A stretch of 14,041 nt of DNA from 2-01-FULL-51-21 sp964348955. GTDB taxonomy: Bacteria; Patescibacteriota; Minisyncoccia; Phycocordibacterales; 2-01-FULL-51-21. Within the stretch, counting starts at the first letter, position 1, and each line of letters starts with the position of its first letter. Of this stretch, positions 1 through 8,500 are shown piece by piece. The notes below the pieces were generated by a model, which was not told where the DNA came from, did not search any database, and saw only the letters and a program-made list of their open reading frames with translations. The stretch is from positions 1 through 14,041 of the forward strand of contig CAYGEN010000020.1 in the NCBI GenBank assembly GCA_964348955.1. The letters run 5' to 3'. Position numbers and translations under genes: made by a program.

Positions 1-69
1 CCATTCGACTTGCATGCCTTATCCACGCCGCCAGCGTTCACCCTGAGCTAGGATCAAACTCTAATTAAG
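1..69 (-). rRNA. rrs: 16S rRNA gene, 5' end only (partial)
   Basis: The minus strand from about 69 down to 1 reads as the start of a 16S rRNA. It has the 27F-primer region AGAGTTTGATCCTAGCTCAG (62 to 43), then GGGTGAACGCTGGCGGCG, and ends in GGCATGCAAGTCGAATGG. There is one mismatch to the general 27F primer (CCTAGC in place of CMTGGC), a form I associate with Parcubacteria. The exact 5' end is placed about 7 nt upstream of AGAGTTTG by analogy with E. coli. The rest of the gene lies beyond the left edge, so the anti-Shine-Dalgarno tail cannot be seen. Confidence 0.95.
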
Positions 70-301
70 AATCGGCAAAGCCGACTCATTTTTGATGAAT
101 GGAACAAGAGAAAAGACCGTAGCTGACTCAATTCCCTCGCTCATAGAGTTTGCCTGCTCGTTCGCGTGAAGTGGCGCCTTCCCGCGAAACCACCCCCATC
201 ATTGTTAGGAGTGGATTTTAAGGCCGGCACTTTTTGGTGCTCGGCCAAGGATTCGCACATTTTTGTTCAACGCTTCCTATGGCTTGAGAGAAGCGCTGAT
301 T

Positions 302-330
302 TTGATACATTCTCGATATTCAATTGTCAA
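302..330 (-). promoter_or_regulatory. Candidate rRNA promoter, proximal to 16S
   Basis: On the minus strand a perfect -35 hexamer TTGACA (330-325) is followed after exactly 17 bp by TATCAA (307-302), which matches 4 of 6 bases of TATAAT. Transcription would start near 295, giving a leader of about 225 nt before 16S. The -35 and its flank (TTGACAATTGA) recur upstream of the giant gene at 10941-10931, which supports it as a real promoter element. Confidence 0.55.
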
Positions 331-338
331 GGTTCAGG

Positions 339-360
339 ACCCTTCGACTTTGCTCAGGGC
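339..360. repeat. REP-like quasi-palindrome (CCTTCGAC...GCTCAGGG)
   Basis: The sequence CCCTTCGACTTTGCTCAGGG has self-complementary ends (CCCT / AGGG). It resembles short intergenic REP-like repeats I recall from CPR and other metagenomic genomes. A related, longer and more degraded version is at 2849-2886 (CCTTCGACTCG ... CTCGCTCAGGGCA). Family membership is from memory and has not been checked by a search. Confidence 0.4.
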
Positions 361-411
361 GTTTTGATTAGTTCAATCAAAACGAAACTACCGACATCGG
401 TAGTGGGGACT

Positions 412-439
412 AGTATATACGAAACAAAAAGGGGGTCAA
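412..439 (-). promoter_or_regulatory. Candidate rRNA promoter, distal, overlapping the secF stop
   Basis: The minus strand carries TTGACC (439-434), a 16-bp spacer, then TATACT (417-412). Both hexamers match the sigma-70 consensus at 5 of 6 positions. The -35 box overlaps the secF TGA stop (438-436), so secF and the rRNA promoter are packed together with no room for a terminator between them. Confidence 0.5.
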
Positions 440-1338
440 GCCCTTAATTTCCTCTCCATGGTTACTAACAGAGGACTTGCCAAAAATATGGACGAGTAGG
501 TGCCGGCGGTGATGCCAATGAGAAGCACAAGGGCAAAGTGCCGCGTCGCATCAGGACCAAGAAAATAAAGAGCGGCGATTGAAAGAAGCGTGGTGAGCGA
601 GGTGTTGATGGAACGATTGAATGTCTGCGCTATGCTCTTCCCCACGGTTTCCTCAAATGTTTCCTGCGAGCGGCTCTCCTCTTTGCGGCTTAAATTCTCG
701 CGTACTCGGTCAAAGACCACAATCGTGTCATGTACGGAAAATCCGAGTATGACGAGAAGCGCGGTAACAAAAAGCGCATCCACCTCGTATCCCGCAAAAT
801 GCCCGAGGACGGCGAACACACCGGCCGGCACTATAACATCGTGCGCAAGCGCCACGATGGTTATGATGCCATACTTCCAAGACGGCACGGGTTCGGACAC
901 TTTCCGAAAGGCAAAAGTGATAAAAAGAACGATTGCCAGGATAACAAGCCCGATTGATATAAGAGCTTTATTGGCGAGCTCCGAGCTCAAGGTCGGCCCG
1001 ATGGAATCAAAACGCTTTTCGGTCAATGGTGTTTGCCCGTTGTCGGAAAGCGAGGATATAAGCGCTACGCGCTCATTTTCAGAGAGAAAATGGGTACGGA
1101 TAATGAAGCCGCTCTCATCGGTCGGACGCACGGAGAAATCTTCACTTGTCAATGCGGCGATTTTCACCTTCACCTCTTCCAAGCTCGGCTGACTTGACGG
1201 ATAGGCAACCTCAAGAAGCGAGCCGCCTTTAAAATCAATGCCGAGCGTGAGCCCCCATATTGCAAGAGAGAGAAACGCGGCGGCAACGGTAAGTCCCGAA
1301 AAGACATAAAACCATTTTTTGTTGCGGACGATAAACAT
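436..1338 (-). CDS. secF: Protein translocase subunit SecF
   Basis: SecF, 300 aa, partner of SecD in the membrane complex that uses the proton gradient to help SecYEG-exported proteins leave the membrane. Visible features are TM1 at about residues 12-33 leading into GIDFKGGSLLEV (33-44, the conserved post-TM1 motif), the periplasmic stretch ending FDSIGPTLSSEL (110-121), then five more hydrophobic segments between 126 and 292. The family motif GFSVHDTIVVFDRVREN lies at 199-215. Length is normal for a stand-alone SecF. The stop is TGA directly after MERKLRA, where the family usually ends, so TGA is a true stop here. The ATG at 1338 is the first in frame before TM1; no Shine-Dalgarno is visible. 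It lies 28 bp downstream of secD, probably in the same transcript. Confidence 0.96.
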   Translation of the reverse strand: MFIVRNKKWFYVFSGLTVAAAFLSLAIWGLTLGIDFKGGSLLEVAYPSSQPSLEEVKVKIAALTSEDFSVRPTDESGFIIRTHFLSENERVALISSLSDNGQTPLTEKRFDSIGPTLSSELANKALISIGLVILAIVLFITFAFRKVSEPVPSWKYGIITIVALAHDVIVPAGVFAVLGHFAGYEVDALFVTALLVILGFSVHDTIVVFDRVRENLSRKEESRSQETFEETVGKSIAQTFNRSINTSLTTLLSIAALYFLGPDATRHFALVLLIGITAGTYSSIFLASPLLVTMERKLRA

Positions 1339-1366
1339 GTTTTATAGCATTATGACCACAAACCGC

Positions 1367-2704
1367 TTAATTTCTGAACCCGTTGCCGAATAAAAAGCGC
1401 GCCGCGCCGCGCACCTCCCCTCTCCAGCCGAGCGCCAGCAGGAAACTGCGGGTTACGGTAATGGCGGTAAGCATAGAAACGACCACGCCGAGACCGAAGA
1501 CGAGCGCAAAACCCTTGATAACCGAAGTGGTACCGAGCCAGAAGAGAATAACGGCGGTAATGATGCTTGACGAGTTGCTGTCCCGAATGGACGGCCATGC
1601 CCTGGCAAACCCTTCGCGCATTGCCTCCGCAAGCGTCTTGCCTTCGTTCAACTCCTCCTTCATGCGTTCAAATATCAAGATATTCGCGTCCACGGCCATA
1701 CCGATAGAGAGAATAAACCCCGCTATGCCCGCCGCCGTAAGCGTTACGGGAATAAGTTTGAAGAGCATGAGTATAAGCGCGATGTACATGGAAAGCGAGA
1801 CCGAAGCAACGAGCCCCGGAAGACGATACCAGCCGATGAGAAAAAGCGCCACGAAAACGAAACCGAAAATACTCGCGTACGCGCCTTTTGCAAGAGCGGC
1901 TGCGCCGAGAGACGCCCCGATGGTTTGAGTTGAGATAAGCAAAATGGGGACCGGCAACGCGCCGAAGTTTAGATTGCGCACCAAATCGCGCGCGGCTTCA
2001 GGCGTAAAATTGCCGGTGATGGTCGCTTGACCGTTTGGAATTTTTTCCTGTATGACCGGCGTTGAGATGGGTACGTCGTCAAGAAAAATTGCAAGCACCC
2101 GACCGACATTCTGCTCGGTTATCTGCTCAAAAAGCTTTGCGCCGTCGCTATTGAAATTGAGAACGACGATTGGTTCGTTGGAAAGCTGACCGGAGCCGCC
2201 GCCAAACTGAAGCTCGGCGGATTTCACATAGCTTCCGGTGAGTCCGGTCGGCTCAAAGTATTGGCTCACGTCGCCCGCCACGACGGGCGCATCCGGCAAT
2301 ACGACATCTTTCTTAAGCAATTGAAATTCAAGTTCGGGAGTTTTGCCGATAGTCGCAACCGCACTCGCGACATCAGTCACTCCCGGCAACTCCACAATGA
2401 GCCGCTCCTCTGGTGCGCTAGAGAGTACGCCCGGGTGCTCCACCTGCACGAGAGGCTCGGAAACACCAAAAAGATTGACGCGCCGCTCTATTACATCGCG
2501 CAGAGAATTCATTGCGCCTTTAACCTCATTGACCGGTATCCTTGACGTGTCGGCGCGATATACCAAATGAACGCCGCTTGAGAGGTCAAGCCCAAGACGA
2601 AACGGGAACGAGGCATCCGGGGCGCGCTCCGACGCCCATACCCCATAGCCAACGGCAACGCCGGCAATAAAGACAAGAAGCGCCGCAATTCTGATTTTCC
2701 ACAT
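1367..2704 (-). CDS. secD: Protein translocase subunit SecD
   Basis: SecD, 445 aa, the larger half of the SecDF export motor. TM1 is at about residues 5-23, followed by FRLGLDLSSGVHLVYRAD (35-52), the classic LGLDLxGG region with the first glycine replaced by serine. A periplasmic domain follows with LNFNSDGAKLFEQIT (182-196) and ITGNFTPEAARDLVRNLN (229-246). A C-terminal five-helix membrane bundle carries GMAVDANILIFERMKEEL (335-352) and RDSNSSSIITAVILF (374-388). The periplasmic part is compact compared with E. coli SecD (615 aa), as in many small genomes. SecD and SecF are separate genes, not fused. Start at ATG 2704: no Shine-Dalgarno, and a -10-like TATACT lies only about 20 nt upstream. 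Confidence 0.96.
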   Translation of the reverse strand: MWKIRIAALLVFIAGVAVGYGVWASERAPDASFPFRLGLDLSSGVHLVYRADTSRIPVNEVKGAMNSLRDVIERRVNLFGVSEPLVQVEHPGVLSSAPEERLIVELPGVTDVASAVATIGKTPELEFQLLKKDVVLPDAPVVAGDVSQYFEPTGLTGSYVKSAELQFGGGSGQLSNEPIVVLNFNSDGAKLFEQITEQNVGRVLAIFLDDVPISTPVIQEKIPNGQATITGNFTPEAARDLVRNLNFGALPVPILLISTQTIGASLGAAALAKGAYASIFGFVFVALFLIGWYRLPGLVASVSLSMYIALILMLFKLIPVTLTAAGIAGFILSIGMAVDANILIFERMKEELNEGKTLAEAMREGFARAWPSIRDSNSSSIITAVILFWLGTTSVIKGFALVFGLGVVVSMLTAITVTRSFLLALGWRGEVRGAARFLFGNGFRN

Positions 2705-2724
2705 ATTACGATGTATTATTGAGT

Positions 2725-2752
2725 AGTATAAAGGGTATTTACTCTAGGGCAA
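2725..2752 (-). promoter_or_regulatory. Candidate secDF promoter
   Basis: Minus strand: TTGCCC (2752-2747, 4 of 6), 16-bp spacer, TATACT (2730-2725, 5 of 6). The predicted start of transcription is near 2718, leaving a leader of only about 14 nt before the secD ATG. The -35 is weak, so the call rests mainly on the -10 and its position. Confidence 0.4.
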
Positions 2753-2896
2753 ACCTCGGTATGAGGCCGCCCTTATGCGCGCTTCTCGGCCGACTTTCGT
2801 CAAGCACGCGAGGGCTTGCCCCCGCGCTTGCGCAGACACTGAGCGGCATGTCCTTCGACTCGTCGTCTCACTCCTCGCTCAGGGCACCTCGCCAGA

Positions 2897-2916
2897 CGCG
2901 GAGGTAAACCTCCGCG
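2897..2916. repeat. Perfect 8-bp inverted repeat with 4-nt loop
   Basis: CGCGGAGG, TAAA, CCTCCGCG. It is GC-rich and should form a stable hairpin in RNA from either strand. It may be a 3'-end stabiliser or weak terminator for the upstream minus-strand gene; no U-tract follows on the minus strand and only CTTT on the plus strand. Confidence 0.6.
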
Positions 2917-2968
2917 CTTTGTCGAAGTGTAAACTCAAGTTTGGCCGATAGCGGGAAATTCTGATGCA

Positions 2969-4288
2969 TTAAATACCGCTCCTTAAGAGCAAAATTCTCA
3001 CGGTCTTCAGACTTATTTTAATATCAAGCCACAGAGAACGATGCTTGATGTAAAACAGGTCATAGGAAAGCTTTCGCTCGGTGGCGTCGTACTCCACACC
3101 AAATTTCGGCGGCCGAATTTCTTGAATCTGCGCCCAGCCGGAAAGTCCCGGTTTGATGAGGTGCCGAATGTGGTAGTACGGAATTCGCTTCGCGTAGAGC
3201 TCTGCATACCTCGGAAGCTCGGGCCTGGGACCGATGAGCGACTGACGCCCCTGCACCACGCTTAAGAGCTGCGGCAATTCATCGAGACGCGACGCTCGAA
3301 GTGCGCGCCCCACGCGCGTTACTTTTTCGCTTCCCTCTACCTCCATACTGCGGAATTTCACAATCCGAATGAGCGCCCCGCCCTTGCCGATGCGCTCTTG
3401 AGAAATAAACACCGTGCCACGGTCGTCAAGTTTGATGGCAAGCGCGATGAATGGATACGCAAGGAGCGTAAGCAAGCCGAGAAAACTCGCCACCGTAATA
3501 TCAATGACGCGCTTGCCAAAGTCGTATGCCGCCTGCGGCGCCGTTGAAATATTTTCCACCAGCCACTGATGCTTCAGGAGCGAAAGGGGTTCGCGGTCAA
3601 ACACCTCTTCATACGCGCGCCCCGCGTCAATAAAACGCACCCCAGAAAAGACAAGGTCGTAGAGTTCCGGCAGTGCTTTCACCACTTTTTCATCCAAGGT
3701 TTCAATTACGACGATGGTGATGCGCTCTTTCGTAACTAAATGCCTTATTTTTCGCACAAGGTCGGCGGTCCGTCTGGAGGTCGGATTTATAAACGCAACA
3801 AAAAAGAACGGGTGGCGTGCGTCCCGATTCACCTCGGCGTGAAGTTCTTCCATTTCTTCTCCCGCGGCAATGAGAATTGCTCGCTGTTGTTTTTTTACCA
3901 CAAGCCGTGGAAATATATACAGCCGCCAAAACAAAATGAGCGCGGAGGAAACGATGAGATAAATGCCAAGGGATGTTTTAGGCGCAACACCGAAATTCGG
4001 CACAAAAAAGAAAAAGAGCGCGGCAATCGTGATGTTTATTGCCTGCGCATTCAAAATAATTGTCGGCATTCTGCCGCGAAAGAGTGTCGTGTGCTTGTCG
4101 TAGAGACCGGCGATAAAAAAAATAAGGACCCACACAAGAAAAAGCAACGAAAACGGCACGAAGTGGTTATACCAAGTGTTGAACGACGGTACGACGAGAT
4201 AACGCAAAAGGAGCGTCAGCCAGAGTGCCGCGAGGAAAAGGCCTATATCAACTACAAAGAGAAAGAGGGGCTCCCGTCGGTTCGTCAT
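2969..4288 (-). CDS. Polyprenyl-phosphate sugar-1-phosphate transferase (WcaJ/PglC-like, PF02397 family)
   Basis: 439 aa. Such enzymes move a sugar-1-phosphate from a nucleotide sugar to undecaprenyl phosphate, the first membrane step in making an exopolysaccharide or other surface glycan. The N-terminal half has about four hydrophobic segments (8-33, 44-62, 80-98, 106-127) and a Rossmann-like cytoplasmic region starting at RAILIAAGEEM (136-146), as in long WcaJ-type enzymes. The catalytic half has the re-entrant helix at about 261-286, then ISQERIGKGG (295-304), KFRSM (311-315), TRVGRALR, the LDELPQL motif with the Asp336-Glu337 pair, LIGPRPELP (351-359) and KPGLSGWAQI (379-388). The linker between KFRSM and TRVGR is only about 8 residues, shorter than usual. 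Donor sugar cannot be read from sequence. It diverges from the neighbouring glycosyltransferase, a likely functional partner. Confidence 0.92.
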   Translation of the reverse strand: MTNRREPLFLFVVDIGLFLAALWLTLLLRYLVVPSFNTWYNHFVPFSLLFLVWVLIFFIAGLYDKHTTLFRGRMPTIILNAQAINITIAALFFFFVPNFGVAPKTSLGIYLIVSSALILFWRLYIFPRLVVKKQQRAILIAAGEEMEELHAEVNRDARHPFFFVAFINPTSRRTADLVRKIRHLVTKERITIVVIETLDEKVVKALPELYDLVFSGVRFIDAGRAYEEVFDREPLSLLKHQWLVENISTAPQAAYDFGKRVIDITVASFLGLLTLLAYPFIALAIKLDDRGTVFISQERIGKGGALIRIVKFRSMEVEGSEKVTRVGRALRASRLDELPQLLSVVQGRQSLIGPRPELPRYAELYAKRIPYYHIRHLIKPGLSGWAQIQEIRPPKFGVEYDATERKLSYDLFYIKHRSLWLDIKISLKTVRILLLRSGI

Positions 4289-4310
4289 GGTTATTCTTGT
4301 GGCTTATACT
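4282..4310 (+). promoter_or_regulatory. Candidate promoter for the GT4 gene in the divergent spacer
   Basis: Plus strand: TCGTCA (4282-4287, 4 of 6), 17-bp spacer, TATACT (4305-4310, 5 of 6); leader about 53 nt. The same bases read on the minus strand give TATAAG (4308-4303), a possible -10 for the sugar-transferase gene whose ATG is only 15 nt away. No good minus-strand -35 is visible. Overlapping -10 boxes would couple the two divergent genes. Confidence 0.35.
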
Positions 4311-4369
4311 ACAACAGCGCCCCTTGCACGCAAGTTCCCCGATTTGCAAGTCCCGCGCCAAAATTTTTC

Positions 4370-5512
4370 ATGAAAAAGAAAGTTCTATTGGTCATAACTA
4401 AATCAAACTGGGGCGGGGCGGGACGCTATGTTTTTGATGTGGCAACACATCTTTCAAAGGAGCAATTTGAGATAATGGTCGCCCATGGCGGACACGGAAC
4501 GCTCGCGGCAAAGCTTCAAAAGGAGGGCGTGAGAACCATTTCCATAAAGCACTTGGAGCGCGATGTCTCCCTCTTTAGTGAGCTTCGCGCCGGTGTGGAG
4601 CTATTCCGAGTCTTCCGCCGCGAGCGGCCGGACATAGTGCACCTAAACAGTTCAAAGGCGGGTGGACTCGGAGCGCTTTCTGCACACCTCGTCGGTTGGC
4701 GAAGCGGGCGCAAGATGCACACAATTTTTACCGTGCACGGCATGCCAACGGAAGAACCTCGCCCGACGCTTGCGCGGCTCGCAATTTTACTTTTCACGTG
4801 GATGACGTTTCTTCTGGTGGACCGCATTATTGTAGTTTCAACTCACGATGAACGACTCGCGTTTAAACTTGCCTTTGTATCAAAAAAAGTAACGCGCATT
4901 TACAACGGCATTGAAGCTCCAGCATTTCTATCAAGAGACGCCGCGCGCGAAACACTCCTCCCAGATTCCCCAAAGGAGGAAATGTGGATTGGAACCATTG
5001 CGGAGTCAACCAAAAATAAGGGATTGCGTTTTCTCCTTGAGGCCTTCGCGGCACTAAACGACACGAGCGGCGTGCGGCTCGTGATTATTGGCGAGGAGGG
5101 CGACGAGCATGAACCGCTCCAAAGACAAGCTCAAGAACTTGGTATAGCAACGCGTGTTTCTTTTCTTGGCGTTGTACAAGATGCCGCACGCTATCTTAAA
5201 GCATTTGACCTATTCACGCTTCCCTCGCTTAAAGAAGGATTGCCGTACGCAATCCTTGAAGCGGGTGCCTCCGGCGTCCCCATCATCGCCACCGAGGTCG
5301 GCGGCATTCCGGATATCATTGAGCATGAAAAAAGCGGGCTCCTCGTCCCGTCAAAAAATGCCGCCGCACTTGCCGAGTGTTTGCAATTTCTTGTCGACTC
5401 GCCGTCTAAAAGAACGCGCTACGCAGGGGCACTGAAAGAGAAAGTGCGGAAGAATTTTTCTCTCACACAAGAAATGAAGCGACTTATAAAACTCTATGGT
5501 GAAACGAGCTAG
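4370..5512 (+). CDS. Glycosyltransferase, GT4 family (GT-B fold)
   Basis: 380 aa cytoplasmic or membrane-associated glycosyltransferase that likely adds a sugar from a nucleotide donor to a lipid-linked glycan. The N-terminal Rossmann domain begins VLLVITKSNWGGAGRYVFDV, where the Gly-rich loop is the acceptor-side motif. VHLNSSKAG (90-98) and TVHGMP (121-126) follow. The C-terminal domain has RIYNGIE (176-182), IGTIAESTKNKG (207-218), LVIIGEEGDE (237-246) and the donor-site EX7E signature within EGLPYAILEA (Glu289 and Glu297), then GGIPDIIE and SGLLVP. The ATG at 4370 is chosen because the conserved fold starts there. The open frame continues 210 codons upstream, but that part is antisense to the sugar transferase and has no family features. 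It is the only plus-strand gene in the window. Its stop overlaps that of the giant gene. Confidence 0.93.
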   Translation: MKKKVLLVITKSNWGGAGRYVFDVATHLSKEQFEIMVAHGGHGTLAAKLQKEGVRTISIKHLERDVSLFSELRAGVELFRVFRRERPDIVHLNSSKAGGLGALSAHLVGWRSGRKMHTIFTVHGMPTEEPRPTLARLAILLFTWMTFLLVDRIIVVSTHDERLAFKLAFVSKKVTRIYNGIEAPAFLSRDAARETLLPDSPKEEMWIGTIAESTKNKGLRFLLEAFAALNDTSGVRLVIIGEEGDEHEPLQRQAQELGIATRVSFLGVVQDAARYLKAFDLFTLPSLKEGLPYAILEAGASGVPIIATEVGGIPDIIEHEKSGLLVPSKNAAALAECLQFLVDSPSKRTRYAGALKEKVRKNFSLTQEMKRLIKLYGETS

Positions 5513-8500
5513 TCAAGCACCTCAACAACCTTCGCGGCGGTTTTTGGCCCAAGCTGGCCAAACCCAGTTGACTCCCGTGTACCGCTCTGTACGATACTAT
5601 ATTTAAGTTGGAAACGTTGTACCGCAAGCTCGGTTTGCGCATTAAACTCACCCGTAATAGACCCTTCCGGATAAATAAAAGAGTTGCGCGACAAAAGACG
5701 CTGGAGTGTCATAACGTCTTCCCCGCTCATGCCACGCCGCAATATGCGAGGAAAAAGTTTCTGCGCACGAATTTCCGCGGAAGAATATTGCACGGTGGCC
5801 GGAGCGCTTTGAGAGGGCGTTGGGGCAACCGTTGCGCCGCCAGTCGGCGTCGATGCGCCGCCAAACACTTCGGCAAACTTTGCGCGCGTTTTTGGACCAA
5901 GCGTGCCATAGCCAGTTGTCGCGGACGTTCCGCTATTTACAATGCCGTGTTTGACCTGGAAACGCTTGACCGCTTCAAGCGTGAACATGCCATAGTAGCT
6001 CGTTTCGCTTCCCGGAGAACCAAGACCAACTTCGGCAACGCGCGTCGCAGAGTCGCGGTTCAACAGCTGTTGCAAACGCAAAACATCAGCGCCGTTACTA
6101 CCGAGAGATAGCGGGCGCGCAAACGAACCAGAGAGATTTCCCCTGGCTACACTTGGTATGCTCGGCGCAACCGATATTGGTGCAGTTCCTTGCAGTTGCA
6201 AAATACTGCCGCTAGACGCGTAGTATTTATGAAGTTCATTTAGAACCACTCGGGTAGCCGCGTTCACGGTCCCGTACGAAGTTGAACCTGTCGGAAGTAT
6301 ACGGTATTTATTCTGCAATCGCTTGACCGCGGCGGTTGTTTGTTCTCCGTAGTATCCGGTTATTACCCCTTCCGGATACAGGGTGGGGTCGGAAGAGAGC
6401 ATTTTTTGCAATTCTTTCACCATAGCGTTTTCATCCTTCGCCCGCAGGTCAACGATAAAGAACGGGGGGATTTTTGAGGGAACAGACGGCACAACAGGCG
6501 AGGTCGGTGTTGGAACAGAACTGCTTCCTCCACCGCCACCTCCACCTCCACCACCTACCGGTGGTGCTGGCGGCGGAGTTCCTCCTGGTGCCGGAGAATA
6601 AGTAATGGTAATGGTGCGCACCGCGCTCTCGCTTAAAGTAGCTTGAGAACCGAAATCAATAGTACTTGGTGATATGCTTACCGGTAGTGTTTGACCCGCG
6701 GCAATACCCGCAATATTCGAAAGCAACCGAGTAAATGCACCGAACAGAGAAGCGATTTGTGTGCTCGGATTAAAAGTGTCAGCAGAGGCGGTAAGAGGCG
6801 GTGGCACAATGAAATGCGGCCGCGTGCGCTGTGCCCAGAGGAAGATTGCTATATTTTGTCTATTAGTTTCTGAAATGCTGGGAGACAGAAAAGGGTCAAT
6901 GAAGGTTCTCACTTGCGAGACAGTCCCCGACCTGAAAGCGTCCACACTGTAGCCGAGCCCACCGCTTCCCGCAGGACCGAATATAAGACCAAGACCTACC
7001 GACTCATCACGAACACCCCCGTCTATAAATGCCTTTCCCCACCCGAATAAATCCGAAGGAAATTCAGGGTCAGTAATGGGCAGAGCACCCGCATGACCGG
7101 TAGCTATTTTCCAAGAAGAGTTCGAGGTGCCCGAAGATACCCATATTGCCTCTGTTGGATGTATGGAAAGTCCCCATAGATAGTGGCCGAATATATCGTT
7201 GCTGGCTTGCATTGAACCATACCCGTACGGTTTGCCGCGGTTTTGAATAACAGGCCTCCATGTTTTCTCCACCCACACACCCGGGTCCATATAGTGTATG
7301 CCGGTGTTTGATTCAAACGAGCCAACCATTGAGAAATAAATCCTTCCCCGAGGACCAACATTACCCTTTATATCAACATCAAAGAAGACAAAGCCGGACA
7401 AGCCCGCTGCTCCCGGATCTCGACGGGTAGTTACGGTGCCATTTGTCGGGTCCACTTCATAGAGACCCATGCGCTTGCTCAAGACATAGAGCTTGCCGAG
7501 TGTTGGGTCGCCACGCACCCAGAATGCATCCGGAATAGTCGCGTGAAGTGAGGAGGTGGAACCGTCAAATTTGTACAACCCTCCTTGGCACACCCACCAT
7601 TCAGAGCCGAACCCCTGCCACACTGATGTTGCGGAGAGACAGGTATTACTTGAAATAATCCGCGCCTGCGAGCGGCTTAATCGCTTAACTTTGTTGGCGC
7701 CGGTATCCGCAATGAGAATAAGGTCGTCGTCCAGCGGCCAGAGGTCTTGCGGCAGACTCAACTGGTCAGCTTTGTTGCCGACAAACTCTTTTTCACCCGC
7801 CGCAATGCGCTGGTCAAGCGTAAAGGAAGTTAAATGCGGGTCGGTCTGAACTGTGCCCGCACGCGAACGCGGACCAAAAATAGTGGTAACTTCTCCGGAG
7901 AGGTCGGCGTCCACAACACGGCCCGCGATATCAACGCCAAGCCACCCTAGGTATCCGGAATTTAATGTTTTTCTGCCTGCGACAAGCGTTGCGAAGGGAG
8001 AGAGAATGGAAATACCTCTCAAACCGTCAAAAGATGGCGAACTCTCAACAGATGTTTTTGCGAGAGATGATTCCTGGTTGCTTTGCGGATTCCATTGACT
8101 GATAAAGTAATCGCCCGTGGCGTTTTTCACTAAAAGCGGGAAATTGTAATACAAGAGCGTACCTTGATGCTGTAGCCCATCAATCCACCAAACCTCTCCG
8201 GTCGCAAGTTTATCGGCGTCTGTAGAGGTCGGAAGCGGATGCGTTGAGCGGGGATGACCGAGCGGATATGCGATGGACGGAAGCACATTTACCCTGCCCC
8301 AAGCGAGGGATTTGGTAATGTACGAACTAAACGCAATTCCCGTAACTGCCTGTCCCTCTTTTGAGGTAAGGGGAACGCCAGAATTGTTTATAACCACAAC
8401 TTTTGAACCGTTCTGAATTTCTCTTGATTCCGCAAGCGCCGAATCCATTGCCTGCACACCAATGACATGCGTGCCATTCTCCCACTTTGTGGTATCAATG

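Larger units (their letters stand above)
70..435 (-). other. 16S rRNA leader / secF-16S intergenic region
   Basis: This 366-bp stretch lies between the secF stop and the 16S 5' end and holds no convincing gene. It contains two candidate minus-strand promoters (listed separately) and several inverted repeats: 361-383 (GTTTTGATT / AATCAAAAC, 9-bp stem, 5-nt loop), 387-404 (ACTACCG / CGGTAGT, 7-bp stem, 4-nt loop), 222-246 (GGCCG-GCAC / GTGC-t-CGGCC, 9 bp with one bulge) and 72-84 (TCGGC / GCCGA) just before the 16S start. None has a T-tract on the minus strand, so I read them as leader structure or rRNA-processing elements rather than terminators. I did not find a clear boxA antitermination site. 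Confidence 0.6.
2705..2968. other. Non-coding spacer between sugar transferase and secD
   Basis: This spacer holds no convincing gene. It contains a perfect inverted repeat at 2897-2916 (CGCGGAGG / CCTCCGCG, loop TAAA), a REP-like segment at 2849-2886 and a second TTCGAC-type segment on the opposite strand at 2917-2928 (minus strand ACTTCGACAAAG). The hairpin lies downstream of the sugar-transferase stop on the minus strand and may end that transcript, but there is no T-tract, so it is not a standard intrinsic terminator. An open plus-strand frame at 2719-2907 is a by-product of low stop density and has no protein-like features. Confidence 0.55.

Noticed and set aside
436..438. TGA at the end of secF as a recoded glycine codon
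   Set aside because: SecF ends at its normal place at this TGA, and the next bases are an rRNA promoter, so standard bacterial code 11 fits.
166..447. A 93-codon plus-strand open frame in the 16S leader
   Set aside because: It crosses the rRNA promoters, hairpins and a REP-like repeat, and its translation has no protein-like pattern.
1383..1928. Long plus-strand open frame opposite secD
   Set aside because: A shadow of secD with low-complexity Ser/Pro/Arg translation; secD itself has clear family motifs.
2897..2916. Intrinsic terminator
   Set aside because: The hairpin is strong but no T-tract follows on the minus strand and only CTTT on the plus strand; kept only as an inverted repeat.
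3740..4369. A 210-codon in-frame upstream extension of the GT4 gene
   Set aside because: It is antisense to the sugar transferase, rich in Lys/Arg/Glu with no domain features, and the GT4 fold starts cleanly at the ATG at 4370.
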